A stretch of DNA of 64,000 bases from Klebsiella oxytoca (lineage in GTDB: Bacteria; Pseudomonadota; Gammaproteobacteria; Enterobacterales; Enterobacteriaceae), in the NCBI RefSeq assembly GCF_009707385.1, contig NZ_CP046115.1:3224001-3288000 (forward strand). Direction: 5' to 3'. The notes beneath the pieces are model-generated. The model was not told where the DNA came from and did no database searches. It saw only the letters and a list, made by a program, of their open reading frames with translations. How positions within the stretch are numbered: position 1 is the first letter of the stretch; each line of letters opens with the position of its first letter. Shown here one piece after another: positions 26,207 to 35,446 of this stretch. Position numbers and translations under genes: made by a program.

Positions 26207-27568
26207 TTAATTTCCAGCAACCGGTGTCGCCCTGAAGGCATTACGCGCTCGGTCTATGACCACCTGTGCGTCACTGCCGCTATCAAGTATCGTGTTTTGC
26301 GCGGATTCTTTTTCTACCTGTACGGCGACCGCATCGAGTTCTTTTAACCTGGCCGTCGTCAGCAAAGCGCTGACCTGCGCCGCAAAGCAGGCATCCTCTT
26401 CAGAGGGCTGCGCCTGCGCCGCTGACGTCTCCGTGGTCGCCACGATATGGTTATTCACAATATAATTCCCTTTGCCGGAAACAAGGCGGATGATGACCGG
26501 TTTTATTCCCAGCGGCTTGAGATACTGGACATCAATCGTTTCGGAAATATGATTGGCAATAACCGAATTATTACTGCCGTTTATATGCAGCAAGCCATAG
26601 GCGTCATCCAGGCCGTTGTCATAGGCCTGCATCGGCGGCCAGGGTTCACGATCGCGCAAGAAATGGTTTGCCGAGATCAGATTCTCCGCGCAGTTGTTCT
26701 CGAGAACGAGCATTCCCGGATAAAATGAATGGAATCGATTGCTGGTGATGCTAGAGCGGACCACGCCCGATAAGTGCACGCTGCTCGCACCACGGGGAAA
26801 AATATTGTTGGTAGAAATCAATAACCCCCCGAAGTTTTGCGCGTAAATAGAATAGCCTTTATAGCCCGCGCCAATCAGGTTATCGGTTATTTTTGAAGCC
26901 TGCCCGGCGCCACGCAGCTCGATACAGTTACCGCATTCGGCGATAAAGTTATTATGGATCGCCATTGCATCGCTATTGTACGTGGTGAGGCCATGCTCCA
27001 GATAGATAAATCCCATCCCGGTAATGCGGAAAGCGTCCTGCGCGCTGGCGATATAAATGCCGGTTTTGCCGTTCGTATAGGTATTTTCCGGGTCGTTGTT
27101 TCCCAGCCCATCATCAACAAAGTGCAAACCATCAATACAGAAGTTTTCGAACGCCACCGAACTGATACGCGGCGCCCCGCTGCGTTTCACGTAAAATGCA
27201 GCGCCAGCATGTTCTTCATCGCCGGGCTGCGGGCAGAGATCGACCAGGATACGGCTCCCGCCCGGCCATATATCGTGCAAATTCGCCCACTCGTCCGCCG
27301 GCGTATTAAAGCGAATGCTCGAGGAGACAAAACCATGCCCGGAGCCCATAATTTTTAAATAACTGATATCAATTAAGACCTGCGTCTTCAGATGATAATC
27401 ACCGGGCGGAATATAAATCGCGGCGCCCGGTTTACCCCCGTCGTTAATATCGGTTTCAGTTTGTCGCGATTTAATATCGGCGAGAATACTGTTAATGACT
27501 TCGCCAATATCCTCATACGGGTTGCCGACGTGCCACTGCGTAACATCATAATAATTTTTACGTACCAT
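26207..27568 (-). CDS. GH91 inulin fructotransferase / difructose anhydride hydrolase
   Basis: The 453-residue protein is a right-handed beta-helix of family GH91, which makes difructose anhydrides (DFA I or III) from inulin or hydrolyses DFA III to inulobiose. Diagnostic segments are YDVTQWH, GAAIYIPPGDYHLKTQV, GMGFIYLEHGL, AECGNCIELRGAGQA, NIFPRGAS and SNRFHSFYPGM. D200 and E211 have the same 11-residue spacing as the catalytic pair D233/E244 that I recall from the Bacillus enzyme. No signal peptide is present, so it is cytoplasmic, unlike the secreted inulin-degrading members. With a porin, importer and GH32 in the operon, DFA hydrolysis is the more likely role, but this is inference. Confidence 0.85.
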   Translation of the reverse strand: MVRKNYYDVTQWHVGNPYEDIGEVINSILADIKSRQTETDINDGGKPGAAIYIPPGDYHLKTQVLIDISYLKIMGSGHGFVSSSIRFNTPADEWANLHDIWPGGSRILVDLCPQPGDEEHAGAAFYVKRSGAPRISSVAFENFCIDGLHFVDDGLGNNDPENTYTNGKTGIYIASAQDAFRITGMGFIYLEHGLTTYNSDAMAIHNNFIAECGNCIELRGAGQASKITDNLIGAGYKGYSIYAQNFGGLLISTNNIFPRGASSVHLSGVVRSSITSNRFHSFYPGMLVLENNCAENLISANHFLRDREPWPPMQAYDNGLDDAYGLLHINGSNNSVIANHISETIDVQYLKPLGIKPVIIRLVSGKGNYIVNNHIVATTETSAAQAQPSEEDACFAAQVSALLTTARLKELDAVAVQVEKESAQNTILDSGSDAQVVIDRARNAFRATPVAGN

Positions 27569-27627
27569 GAAAAACCGCCTCTAATGATAATAAGAAATCG
27601 AACATCAACGCTTAAATTTGACTTTGC

Positions 27628-29316
27628 TTATTCCTGCGAATACGTCGAGCGATATTGCGTAAGCTGTGCCGGCGCGCCGGAGAGCTGGATCCGGGTGAGC
27701 TGACTGCATGAGTAATAGCGTCGCGTACCGCATACGCTGCCCTGATTTGCGAAGACCTCAACAATCCCGGCATCAAAACACAGCGTGACGTCGCTGACGC
27801 CGGCCACCGGCGCGCGGTAACGCCCATCGTCCCGGCCTTTTTCATATAGCGTCAGATTTTTACCGTCCTGTTCGAGGATGATTTGCTGGCCGCTATCGCC
27901 CGTTAACGTCAAACGGAAACCACCGGCAGGCATAAAGGTTACAATGCCGGCTTTACAGCCTTTCTCATTAACCCAGATATCACCGTCATCCAGCGCATGG
28001 CGGCTGACGACCAATGATTCCGGCGGCAGCTCCGGCATCATGCATAGCCGCTGCTGCGCATTGAGATGAAAGCGACGCGGGAGCGACATTTCCCCCGAGT
28101 AAGCGGAGTCCACCGGTTTCTGCGTCGCCCAGTTATATAACCAGGCAAAGCCGATTCTTCGGTCGTCCTCACCCCAGGTTTGCAGGGCGTAGAAATCCGT
28201 ACCGAAATCTAAAGTCTGCAGCGGCTGCTCGGACGGCGTGAAATAGCCGTTCCGGAAAGTACCGGTCTGGGCAAAAAGCAAATTATGTCGCCCGGTTGTC
28301 GGCTCCGTGTAGCCAACGACGCCGATAATTAATACCCATACGCCATCCAGGCAGAAGAAATCCGGGCATTCGACGCAGCGACCGCCGTTTTCGCGAAAAT
28401 AGCCGGGAGCGACATACAGCACATGATGGAACGTCCAGCGTTCACTATCCGCCGAGTGAAATAGCAGCATCGCCGGATCGCCATTTACCGACGCGCCGAG
28501 GATCATATAAAAGGTGGCATCGGCCTCTTCGTACCAGACTTTTGGATCGCGGAAATCGCAGTCCACGCCCGCAGGCAGGTCGGTTAAGACGGTTTTTACC
28601 CATTCCGGCTTATCGTAGTCGTCGTGCGCAACGGCCATTTTCTGCACTTCCCGGTATCCGCGATACAGATCGTAAGCCGGGAGTCGTTCGGTATACCAGA
28701 AGCGGGTTTTTCCTTGTTTATCAATATACGCGCTGCCGGAAAACGCACCGCCCGTCGCGCCTAACGCGGAAAGATTCTGCTCTGGCTGCAGGAAAACCGG
28801 ATAATGCCGCCAGTGATACAGATCGCGGCTCACCGCATGATTCCAGTGCATTGGGCCCCATTGGCTGGAGTGCGGATGATACTGATAAAACAGATGCCAT
28901 TCGCCGTTCTTGTAGTGCAGCCCGTTAGGGTCGTTCATCCAGCCGGTACGCGGCGAGAAATGCAATGCCGGACGCAGCGGCTCCTGCAGATACTCGTCAG
29001 CAATATCCTGACCGCTCATCAGGCGCAAATCCTGCCCGGCTGTCGCGATAAAGGTGACGCCGCTCGCGCGCAGTGAATCCGGATGCCAGGTGTAACAAAG
29101 CGATATCTCGCTATATTCCGACTGCCACTCCAGGGTGGCAACGCCGTCCTGAAACGAGGTCCAGGTAAAATACTGGAAATAGCCCGACGCCTCCTGAATC
29201 TTAAATATAACCTGACCGTTCACGCGAATAGAAAACAGGGGTTGCGCCGCCGGTTTGGACGCTTTCAGCCACAAATCAATGCGCTGACCTTGTTTTATAT
29301 TAAATGACAGGGACAT
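27628..29316 (-). CDS. GH32 beta-fructosidase
   Basis: This 562-residue glycoside hydrolase should release fructose from sucrose-, inulin- or levan-type fructosides in the cytoplasm. GH32 signatures are complete: WMNDPNG (126-132, nucleophile D129), FRDPK (255-259, transition-state D257) and ECPDF (E316 acid/base). An N-terminal beta-rich extension of about 115 residues precedes the five-bladed propeller. I chose ATG 29316 because AGGAGG lies 6-7 bp upstream; a longer frame to 29388 is out of keeping with the family. The start overlaps the transporter gene by 17 bp. No signal peptide is seen. Confidence 0.94.
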   Translation of the reverse strand: MSLSFNIKQGQRIDLWLKASKPAAQPLFSIRVNGQVIFKIQEASGYFQYFTWTSFQDGVATLEWQSEYSEISLCYTWHPDSLRASGVTFIATAGQDLRLMSGQDIADEYLQEPLRPALHFSPRTGWMNDPNGLHYKNGEWHLFYQYHPHSSQWGPMHWNHAVSRDLYHWRHYPVFLQPEQNLSALGATGGAFSGSAYIDKQGKTRFWYTERLPAYDLYRGYREVQKMAVAHDDYDKPEWVKTVLTDLPAGVDCDFRDPKVWYEEADATFYMILGASVNGDPAMLLFHSADSERWTFHHVLYVAPGYFRENGGRCVECPDFFCLDGVWVLIIGVVGYTEPTTGRHNLLFAQTGTFRNGYFTPSEQPLQTLDFGTDFYALQTWGEDDRRIGFAWLYNWATQKPVDSAYSGEMSLPRRFHLNAQQRLCMMPELPPESLVVSRHALDDGDIWVNEKGCKAGIVTFMPAGGFRLTLTGDSGQQIILEQDGKNLTLYEKGRDDGRYRAPVAGVSDVTLCFDAGIVEVFANQGSVCGTRRYYSCSQLTRIQLSGAPAQLTQYRSTYSQE

Positions 29317-30721
29317 CCTGAACCTCCTGTGGTTGACCGCGACCTTTTTCCAGCTCACGTTTTGCAAGATCCGTTTTGATTTTCTCAAGGAACGCGTTAT
29401 TCAGCTTGAAGTAGCGCACCAGATACGCGCTGATGAAATAACTCACCATCGGCAACAGTGAGAACATCATGATAATTCCTTGAATAGTCTGAGAATTCTG
29501 CTGCGGCTCATTCGCGACATAGCCGGTAAATGCCAGAATCCAGGCGACGATTGCGCCAGCGACCGCCAGCCCCATTTTGAGCATAAACAGGTTTCCCGCA
29601 AAGGAGATGCCGGTCAGGCGTTTACCAAATTTCCAGTCACCGTAGTCATCGACGTCGGACATCATCGCCCACAGGATGGGGCCAGACTGAATTAAATGCA
29701 GAATGTTAATGACGATAAATAGCGCCATCAGCGGGGTCAGTGATTGCGGATCGATAAACCACAGCGCAAATGACAGGATACCGAGAATAATGTTAATAAT
29801 GCGGAATAGCGCCAGCTTATCAAAGCGATCGGTAAGCGGTTTGGCAAGCACGCTGCCCAGCATATTACAGGCCACGCCCAGCGCCATAAAGAAGGTAATA
29901 AATCCGACAGACGCCTTCATGACATAAGTCGCATAATAAATAGTGACGCCACCGCGGATAAATGCCGGAAAAACGTTCAGGAAAGTAATAGAGATCATTA
30001 AGAGCCACTGATCGTTTTTGATAATGTCCCGCAGGTCTTTTTTCAACGACTCGTTTTGCTTAACCGATACCACCCGCTCTTTAATGCTGGAAAAGCAGAA
30101 CAGGAACATCAGCGTTGCCGCACCACCCATAATGACCATGGTCAGCTGGAAACCGGAGGCGCGGTCGCCATTACCCAGCCAGTCCGTTAACGGCAGAATA
30201 GAGGAGGAGATAATTAATGTTGCCAGGCCATTCAGGAAAAAGCGCCATGACAAACAGCCCATACGCTCTTTCTGATTGAGGGTAATGACGCCGCCGACCG
30301 AGCAATAGGGAATATTAATCGCGGTATAAATCAGCGACATAACCAGATAGGTAACCCAGGCATAAATAATCTTGCCGTTCATGCTGAGCTCTGGGGTCGT
30401 GAACATCAGTACCGCCCCCAGACCAAACGGAAATGCCATCCATAATAGCCATGGACGGAATTTTCCCCAGCGCGACACGGTGCGGTCGCAGATTGCCCCC
30501 ATCAGCGGATCGCTAAACGCGTCGAAGATGCGAATCACAAGGAATAATGTGCCCACCACTCCGGCATTGAGGCCATAGACATCGGTATAGAACCACGTCA
30601 GATAGAGCGCCAGTACGCTCCATATCATTCCTGAACCGGCGTCACCCATGCCGTAGCCGATCTTCTCCCTCAGCCCCAGCTTTTCATAAGCGCTTGGCTT
30701 TTCCATTGCGGTAGCAGACAT
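29300..30721 (-). CDS. GPH-family sugar:cation symporter
   Basis: This 473-residue inner-membrane transporter of the glycoside-pentoside-hexuronide family (MelB relatives) has twelve predicted helices. The family motif DPLMGAICDRTVSRWGKFRPWLL covers residues about 71-93. It would import a di- or oligosaccharide with Na+ or H+. It follows lacI by 70 bp and overlaps the GH32 gene, so it is the first structural gene of the operon. AGGTG precedes the ATG. The substrate, probably a small fructan or difructose anhydride, is inferred from the co-transcribed GH32 and GH91 genes. Confidence 0.92.
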   Translation of the reverse strand: MSATAMEKPSAYEKLGLREKIGYGMGDAGSGMIWSVLALYLTWFYTDVYGLNAGVVGTLFLVIRIFDAFSDPLMGAICDRTVSRWGKFRPWLLWMAFPFGLGAVLMFTTPELSMNGKIIYAWVTYLVMSLIYTAINIPYCSVGGVITLNQKERMGCLSWRFFLNGLATLIISSSILPLTDWLGNGDRASGFQLTMVIMGGAATLMFLFCFSSIKERVVSVKQNESLKKDLRDIIKNDQWLLMISITFLNVFPAFIRGGVTIYYATYVMKASVGFITFFMALGVACNMLGSVLAKPLTDRFDKLALFRIINIILGILSFALWFIDPQSLTPLMALFIVINILHLIQSGPILWAMMSDVDDYGDWKFGKRLTGISFAGNLFMLKMGLAVAGAIVAWILAFTGYVANEPQQNSQTIQGIIMMFSLLPMVSYFISAYLVRYFKLNNAFLEKIKTDLAKRELEKGRGQPQEVQDVPVI

Positions 30722-30752
30722 AAATACACCTATTTTTTGTTAAAAGGAGCCC

Positions 30753-30774
30753 ATGGCGCCAAATTTCGCGCCAT
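30753..30774. promoter_or_regulatory. Palindrome between lacI and transporter gene (candidate operator)
   Basis: Arms ATGGCGC and GCGCCAT flank an 8-bp AT-rich centre, 32 bp upstream of the transporter ATG. It lacks a T run, so an operator is more likely than a terminator. Confidence 0.45.
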
Positions 30775-30791
30775 TTCTAAACATAAATCCC

Positions 30792-31802
30792 TTACAGGGA
30801 AGTAATATTAATTTTTACGCTGCTCTCACGAATAATTAACCGAGAGACAATTTCGTGCATTTCAATACTGTCCGGCTGCTGTTGATGTTTCACCATCTGA
30901 AACGCGAGGTGAGCAATTTCATTTACCGGCTGTGCAACGCTGGTGATTTTTTTTGTTTGCGCCAGTAGGGTATTATCAAAGCTGGCAATCGCAATATCTT
31001 CAGGAGCGGAGATGCCTTTTTCTTTTAGTCCATCGATAATATAGTTTGCCGCAATATCATTATACACTAAGAGGCATGTACAGGTTCGCGTCGGCTCGCT
31101 GAGTTTCTCGATAACATCATCAAGAATACTAATATGGCCTGATATCTTTTCACCCTCGCCTTTGGCTATCCAGAACGAATTATCTTTAGCAAGCTTTAAA
31201 CCGTGACTCGCTATTTTTTTGCTGTACGACGAAACCTTACGGCTATCCACCCCTTCCTGGGCCACAAAGCCAAATGAAAGATGGCCTGTATGAATAAAAT
31301 GTTCCGCAATACTTTCTGCGCCCCGGTCCTGATTAATCGATACGGAATTAAAGAACCGGGATACCTGGGTGACGACGGCGACCGGGATCCGGGTAATGCT
31401 TAACCATTCTGAAAGTTCGGCTTCTGCTTCTGTCGGCACCCATAGCAAACTGTCAATGCCCATCCCCACTAAGGTCTGAATAATATGTTTATCCTGCTGC
31501 GGCTGATTCTGATGCGTTTTAACGATCACCGATTTGCCGATATACCGGGCCTCTTCTTCCACCGTCGCCAGCAGTTCACAGAAGTGAGGATTCACCAGAT
31601 TAGGCAAAACCACACCAATCAGCCCTGAACATTTCCCGCTAAGCTGAAACGAACTTTTGCTGGGAACATAGCAAAGATAATCCATTGCATCACGCACCGC
31701 CTGCCGCGTTTCCGGCACGACGCTGGGATGATTGTTAAGCACTCGCGACACGGTCGCCGTCGAGACCCCAGCTCTTTTCGCTACGTCTTTAATGGATGCC
31801 AT
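30792..31802 (-). CDS. LacI-family repressor of the fructan operon
   Basis: This 336-residue LacI/GalR regulator has the helix-turn-helix IKDVAKRAGVSTATVSRVLN (residues 4-23), the hinge region near 50-60 and a periplasmic-binding-type effector domain (about 62-330, with DIAIASFDNT). It heads the operon on the same strand as the four metabolic genes and so probably represses them until a fructoside binds. A 19-bp palindrome 90-108 bp upstream of its start and another in the gap after it are candidate operators. Confidence 0.92.
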   Translation of the reverse strand: MASIKDVAKRAGVSTATVSRVLNNHPSVVPETRQAVRDAMDYLCYVPSKSSFQLSGKCSGLIGVVLPNLVNPHFCELLATVEEEARYIGKSVIVKTHQNQPQQDKHIIQTLVGMGIDSLLWVPTEAEAELSEWLSITRIPVAVVTQVSRFFNSVSINQDRGAESIAEHFIHTGHLSFGFVAQEGVDSRKVSSYSKKIASHGLKLAKDNSFWIAKGEGEKISGHISILDDVIEKLSEPTRTCTCLLVYNDIAANYIIDGLKEKGISAPEDIAIASFDNTLLAQTKKITSVAQPVNEIAHLAFQMVKHQQQPDSIEMHEIVSRLIIRESSVKINITSL

Positions 31803-31891
31803 GATGATTGAATACGCCCCCTAACACTGGCGCTCACTATAAATGGCGAGCGCGGTTGAAAATGTAAGCCAGTTCACATGTTGCTTTGTTA

Positions 31892-31910
31892 CATGGAATC
31901 ACGTTCCATG
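31892..31910. promoter_or_regulatory. Palindromic candidate operator upstream of lacI
   Basis: CATGGAATCACGTTCCATG has perfect 7-bp arms (CATGGAA/TTCCATG). It lies in the promoter region of the lacI-led operon and has the size of a LacI-family site. Confidence 0.5.
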
Positions 31911-31929
31911 GCTCATGTCGAAATATCTC

Positions 31930-32217
31930 TCATAATTCATGTCCTTTGAATCGCCACGGTTTAGGTAGCCATTTTTCGGTATGCAGATAATCTCCAACTT
32001 CCGCTTTTGGCACGAAGCGGACTAGGTCACTGAGGTGAAGGTCCGCTGTGAGCGATGAGCGGACATCGTCCAGTTTAAACAGATGCCCGCAATACATACA
32101 GCAAGCTTGCCAGAGGTAACTCTGCTCTCCTACAAATAAAGTGTCCGCTTTGAGTAGGCAATCTGAGGGAGCGCTAATATGAAAAAGACCACAAGGATAA
32201 AATATCTCTGTGGTCAT
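31930..32217. repeat. Relic region: IS end plus dispersed palindromic repeats
   Basis: The region combines an IS3-type end (TGAATCGCCACGG, 31947-31959) with a paired copy of the dispersed repeat (31999-32022 and 32041-32064) and a further GTCCGCTTTGAG near 32149. A 95-residue frame runs through it on the minus strand, but it is made of these repeats and is probably not a gene. Confidence 0.55.
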
Positions 32218-32293
32218 GGCTTCTTGATTCGAAAAATCTTTATCAGGCGAGCAATTTCATTGCCCTTTATTGATAACGGTGGATAGATTTTAC

Positions 32294-33220
32294 TTAATCT
32301 AACAAGCTGGAGTTTTTAAGGGCATGAGAAACGTCCGGTAGCATGGGAAAAGAGTTTTGCCCGCCATATTTCTGTATTGAACAAGAGCTAATTTCAGCAG
32401 CAAAGGGGATCGCGTCCGTCAGCGAAAAACCATTAACAATGCAGTAGGCAATACCTCCAATAAATGAATCGCCGGCACCGGTGGTATCAACAACATCCGG
32501 ACAGAATACAGCCGGGAAATGTCGAGTGCCATGTTCCTGGGACAATACCGCCCCTTTTTCACCGAGGGTAATGATTACCTGTCCCTTCACTCGTTTATGC
32601 AGTCCGGTTGCACAAGAATGAGCGTCATCAATCGAAGATACATCGGCACCGCTCATGAAGGCGGCTTCTGTCTCATTAACAACCAGGTAGTCCACCAGAC
32701 TCAGGGCGTGGGCGGAGACATCCCGTGCCGGGGCGTTATTAAGGATAATGCGGCAATGGTGGGTGCTGGCAACGCCGATAATATACTCAACAACGGGGGC
32801 CGGAATTTCTGACTGAAGAATAACCAGTGGCTGTCCTTCGAAGAGTGACTCAGTGATGTCATCTTCACTGATAAGGTAATTAGCGCCTTTGATAATGGTG
32901 CTGCAGTAGTCACCTGATTCAAGGATCTGGACGATACCGATACCTGTGGTGGTACCCCGCTTGTTTACATTCTCTACCGATACATTATTCTCACGTAAAG
33001 AGTTGATCAGCTCGCTACCATAAATGTCATTTCCGACACACCCAACCATGCTGACGTTCAGTCCAAGTCTAGAACACTGCACCGCCTGATTAGCCCCCTT
33101 CCCACCTGGCATGAGCATTAACTCATTGCCAGTAAATGTTTCGCCCAGTTCCGGAAGCCGATCCTGCTGGACTAGAATGTCATAGTTCAGACTACCAATA
33201 ACGACTACATCACTTTTCAT
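32294..33220 (-). CDS. PfkB-family carbohydrate kinase (ribokinase-like)
   Basis: This 308-residue cytosolic kinase has both PfkB signatures: the N-terminal GGKGANQAVQCSRLG (about residues 39-53) and the C-terminal DTTGAGDSFIGGI with the catalytic Asp in G-A-G-D. It resembles ribokinase (start VVVIGSLNYDILV). The rpiR-like regulator gene ends only 11 bp upstream on the same strand. With the divergent isomerase and MFS genes it forms a carbohydrate-use cassette. The sugar phosphorylated cannot be read from the sequence. Confidence 0.88.
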   Translation of the reverse strand: MKSDVVVIGSLNYDILVQQDRLPELGETFTGNELMLMPGGKGANQAVQCSRLGLNVSMVGCVGNDIYGSELINSLRENNVSVENVNKRGTTTGIGIVQILESGDYCSTIIKGANYLISEDDITESLFEGQPLVILQSEIPAPVVEYIIGVASTHHCRIILNNAPARDVSAHALSLVDYLVVNETEAAFMSGADVSSIDDAHSCATGLHKRVKGQVIITLGEKGAVLSQEHGTRHFPAVFCPDVVDTTGAGDSFIGGIAYCIVNGFSLTDAIPFAAEISSCSIQKYGGQNSFPMLPDVSHALKNSSLLD

Positions 33221-33231
33221 CTTTTCAACCT

Positions 33232-34113
33232 TTAACTGGCGGTACGCTTGGACGCTACCGCATTTCTGGTGCTGAGTAAGCTATTTTTACTTTTGTCACT
33301 GGTTTTACTGGCAATAATGGTAAAAATAGCGTCAAGAATATTCAGATGTACTATTCGGGTGGTAGCATTCTCGCCCGTGATCGGGTTATTTTTTACTGCC
33401 GAAATAATTGAATGTCGGGCAATAAGGCTAAGCGGACTGTTCGGATAATTAGTTAAACAAATCGTTTCTGCGCCGCTCTCATTTGCCATATTTACCATCT
33501 GGATAATATCCGACGTTTGTCCGGAGTGGGACACGGCCAGAAGAATATCACCTTGCCGCATCAGCGATGCAGTCATCAGCTGTTTATGACTATCACTAAA
33601 TACTGATGAGAAGATACCAATTTTTAGTAGCTTATGATTGAAATCATCACAGATTGCACTTGAACCGCCACAGCCAGCAATAAATATTCTGGCTTCTTCA
33701 GGCTTATTAATGAATAGATATGCAACCGATTTGATGACGGCACAATCAATGACATTTAACGATTCTTGCAGGGCAAGAACAGAATTAAGAAAAGTACTTT
33801 CAAGAACACTTTCAACATACTTTTCCGAATCGGGAATAACCGGAATGTCAACAGTGTTTTCAACGGCGTTCATGTTATTAGAGACGCTTAACTTCAAATC
33901 ATGAAACCCGGTAAATCCCAGTTTTTTGGAGACTTTGGTTATGCTCGATACGCTAACCTTCAAATAATTAGCAATTTCTGTGATTGACATACGTGCCAGG
34001 GACTGAGGGTTATCATCTATAAAGCGGGCGATAGCTCTCTCTTTTTTACCTAGTTCAGGAGCCAGCGTTCTCGCAAGTAAAAATACTTCATTACCCTTCA
34101 GCCTGCTGTGCAT
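33232..34113 (-). CDS. RpiR/MurR-family regulator with SIS domain
   Basis: This 293-residue regulator has an N-terminal helix-turn-helix (about 15-85, with MSITEIANYLKVSVSSITKVSKKLGF) and a C-terminal sugar-phosphate-binding SIS domain (about 125-270, with FIAGCGGSSAI and AVSHSGQTSDI). It is divergent from the isomerase-MFS pair and co-directional with the kinase gene, so it likely controls both through the palindromes at 34206-34268. A phosphorylated sugar made by the kinase is the expected effector. Confidence 0.9.
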   Translation of the reverse strand: MHSRLKGNEVFLLARTLAPELGKKERAIARFIDDNPQSLARMSITEIANYLKVSVSSITKVSKKLGFTGFHDLKLSVSNNMNAVENTVDIPVIPDSEKYVESVLESTFLNSVLALQESLNVIDCAVIKSVAYLFINKPEEARIFIAGCGGSSAICDDFNHKLLKIGIFSSVFSDSHKQLMTASLMRQGDILLAVSHSGQTSDIIQMVNMANESGAETICLTNYPNSPLSLIARHSIISAVKNNPITGENATTRIVHLNILDAIFTIIASKTSDKSKNSLLSTRNAVASKRTAS

Positions 34114-34205
34114 AACCCCTCCTGTAAATGTGAAAACGAAATTAGCACGACAAAATGATATGAAATGTTATCTGGGTCACATCCTATAAAATACTTTACT
34201 AATGT

Positions 34206-34268
34206 ATTTTACTTTCAGTAAAATATTCATCTGGTTAATTGGTATGAAATTTTACAGTCAGTAAAATT
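34206..34268. promoter_or_regulatory. Two perfect palindromes, candidate RpiR operators
   Basis: Site 1 (34206-34224) is ATTTTACT-ttc-AGTAAAAT. Site 2 (34248-34268) has arms AATTTTAC and GTAAAATT around a 5-bp centre. Their starts are 42 bp apart, four helical turns, in the 316-bp gap between the divergent rpiR and isomerase genes. A half site TTTTACTGG follows near 34296. The shared ATTTTAC/GTAAAAT arms suggest one regulator. Confidence 0.65.
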
Positions 34269-34429
34269 AAATTTTAATGTGTTGATTTTAAATGATTTTA
34301 CTGGAAATGGATTTTTTATGTCTGAGCGGTATAATTTTATTTATTTGCAGTAATATTTTCCCGCTTCTATTTACTGAGATGAAATTCAATCTTATAAAAA
34401 CACCTGGAATACAAAACAAGGTGACTGCA

Positions 34430-35383
34430 ATGAAATTTTCCTCCCGAATTAATTCTTTCCGTTCAAGACCTGAACTATTCGATGCGAAAAACAAAATGGA
34501 TACGTGTGATCTCATTACCCGTATGGGTAGTGTGGAAGGATTAACACATATCGAACTAAACTATCCTGAGCATTTTATTGGCCAGGATAAAGAACTGATT
34601 AAAAAATGTATTGCTGATAATGGTCTTCAGGTAGGTGGTATTGCGCTGCGCTACAATAAAGACTTTATTGATGGCGAGTTTACCAACCCGAATCCTGCGT
34701 TGCGCAGTAAAGCCATTGAGACGACGCTGGAAGCCGCTGAGATGTGTAAATTTCTCGAGGGCAATACCGTCACCTTATGGTTTGGATATGACGGCTATGA
34801 TTACCCGTTCCAGCAAGATTACTTCCGCGCGTATGAGCTGCTCGTTGATGCCTTACGCATCGTGACCCAGGCACATGGGGATATGCAGTTCAGCTTTGAA
34901 TACAAACCTTATGAGCCGCGTACTTTCTCCTTTATTGGGGATGTTTCCTCAACCTTGATGTTGATTGATGATGTTGGCAGTGACAATCTGGGTATCACTC
35001 TCGATTTCTGCCATATGATCATGAAGAAGGAAAACCCGGCCTTCTCCCTGTTCCAGTCAGCTCGTAAAAACCGCCTCATCGGTTTCCATCTTAATGACGG
35101 CTACGGTCATTTCGATGATGGCCTGATGCTGGGCTCCGTACATCTTTTACAGACCCTGGAATATATCTACTACGCAAAGCGCGTTGGTTTTAGCGGTCTG
35201 ATTTACTTCGATACCTTCCCGAGCCGCGAAGATCCGGTCGCTGAGTGCGCTCAGAATATACGTATGTACAAAGCATTGTCTGACTTTATTGACCGTCTCA
35301 GTATTCCTGAAATTGAACAAATGATTCAAAGCCAGGATGCCTTGAAAGTACAGGGTATGTTACTGAAAATGATCGCCGAATAA
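34430..35383 (+). CDS. TIM-barrel sugar isomerase/epimerase
   Basis: This 317-residue protein of the xylose-isomerase-like TIM-barrel superfamily probably interconverts a ketose or ketose phosphate in the cytosol. Metal-ligand-type segments are FSFEYKPYEP (Glu), GITLDFCHM (Asp/His), GFHLNDGYGHFDDGL (His/Asp) and LIYFDTFPSREDP (Asp). ATG 34430 (MKFSSRINSF) has AAGGTG 6 bp upstream. The frame is open back to 34292, but that part encodes a hydrophobic stretch without homology. It is followed 63 bp later by the MFS gene. The substrate is unknown. Confidence 0.82.
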   Translation: MKFSSRINSFRSRPELFDAKNKMDTCDLITRMGSVEGLTHIELNYPEHFIGQDKELIKKCIADNGLQVGGIALRYNKDFIDGEFTNPNPALRSKAIETTLEAAEMCKFLEGNTVTLWFGYDGYDYPFQQDYFRAYELLVDALRIVTQAHGDMQFSFEYKPYEPRTFSFIGDVSSTLMLIDDVGSDNLGITLDFCHMIMKKENPAFSLFQSARKNRLIGFHLNDGYGHFDDGLMLGSVHLLQTLEYIYYAKRVGFSGLIYFDTFPSREDPVAECAQNIRMYKALSDFIDRLSIPEIEQMIQSQDALKVQGMLLKMIAE

Positions 35384-35446
35384 TTAAAAAAAATCATAAT
35401 CTTACCTCGTATCATCGACCAGTCAGTGTCTGACACTGGGGGAAAT

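Noticed and set aside
31930..32217. 95-codon minus-strand frame downstream of the ribokinase-like gene
   Set aside because: It runs through an IS end and dispersed palindromic repeats, so the frame is most likely accidental.
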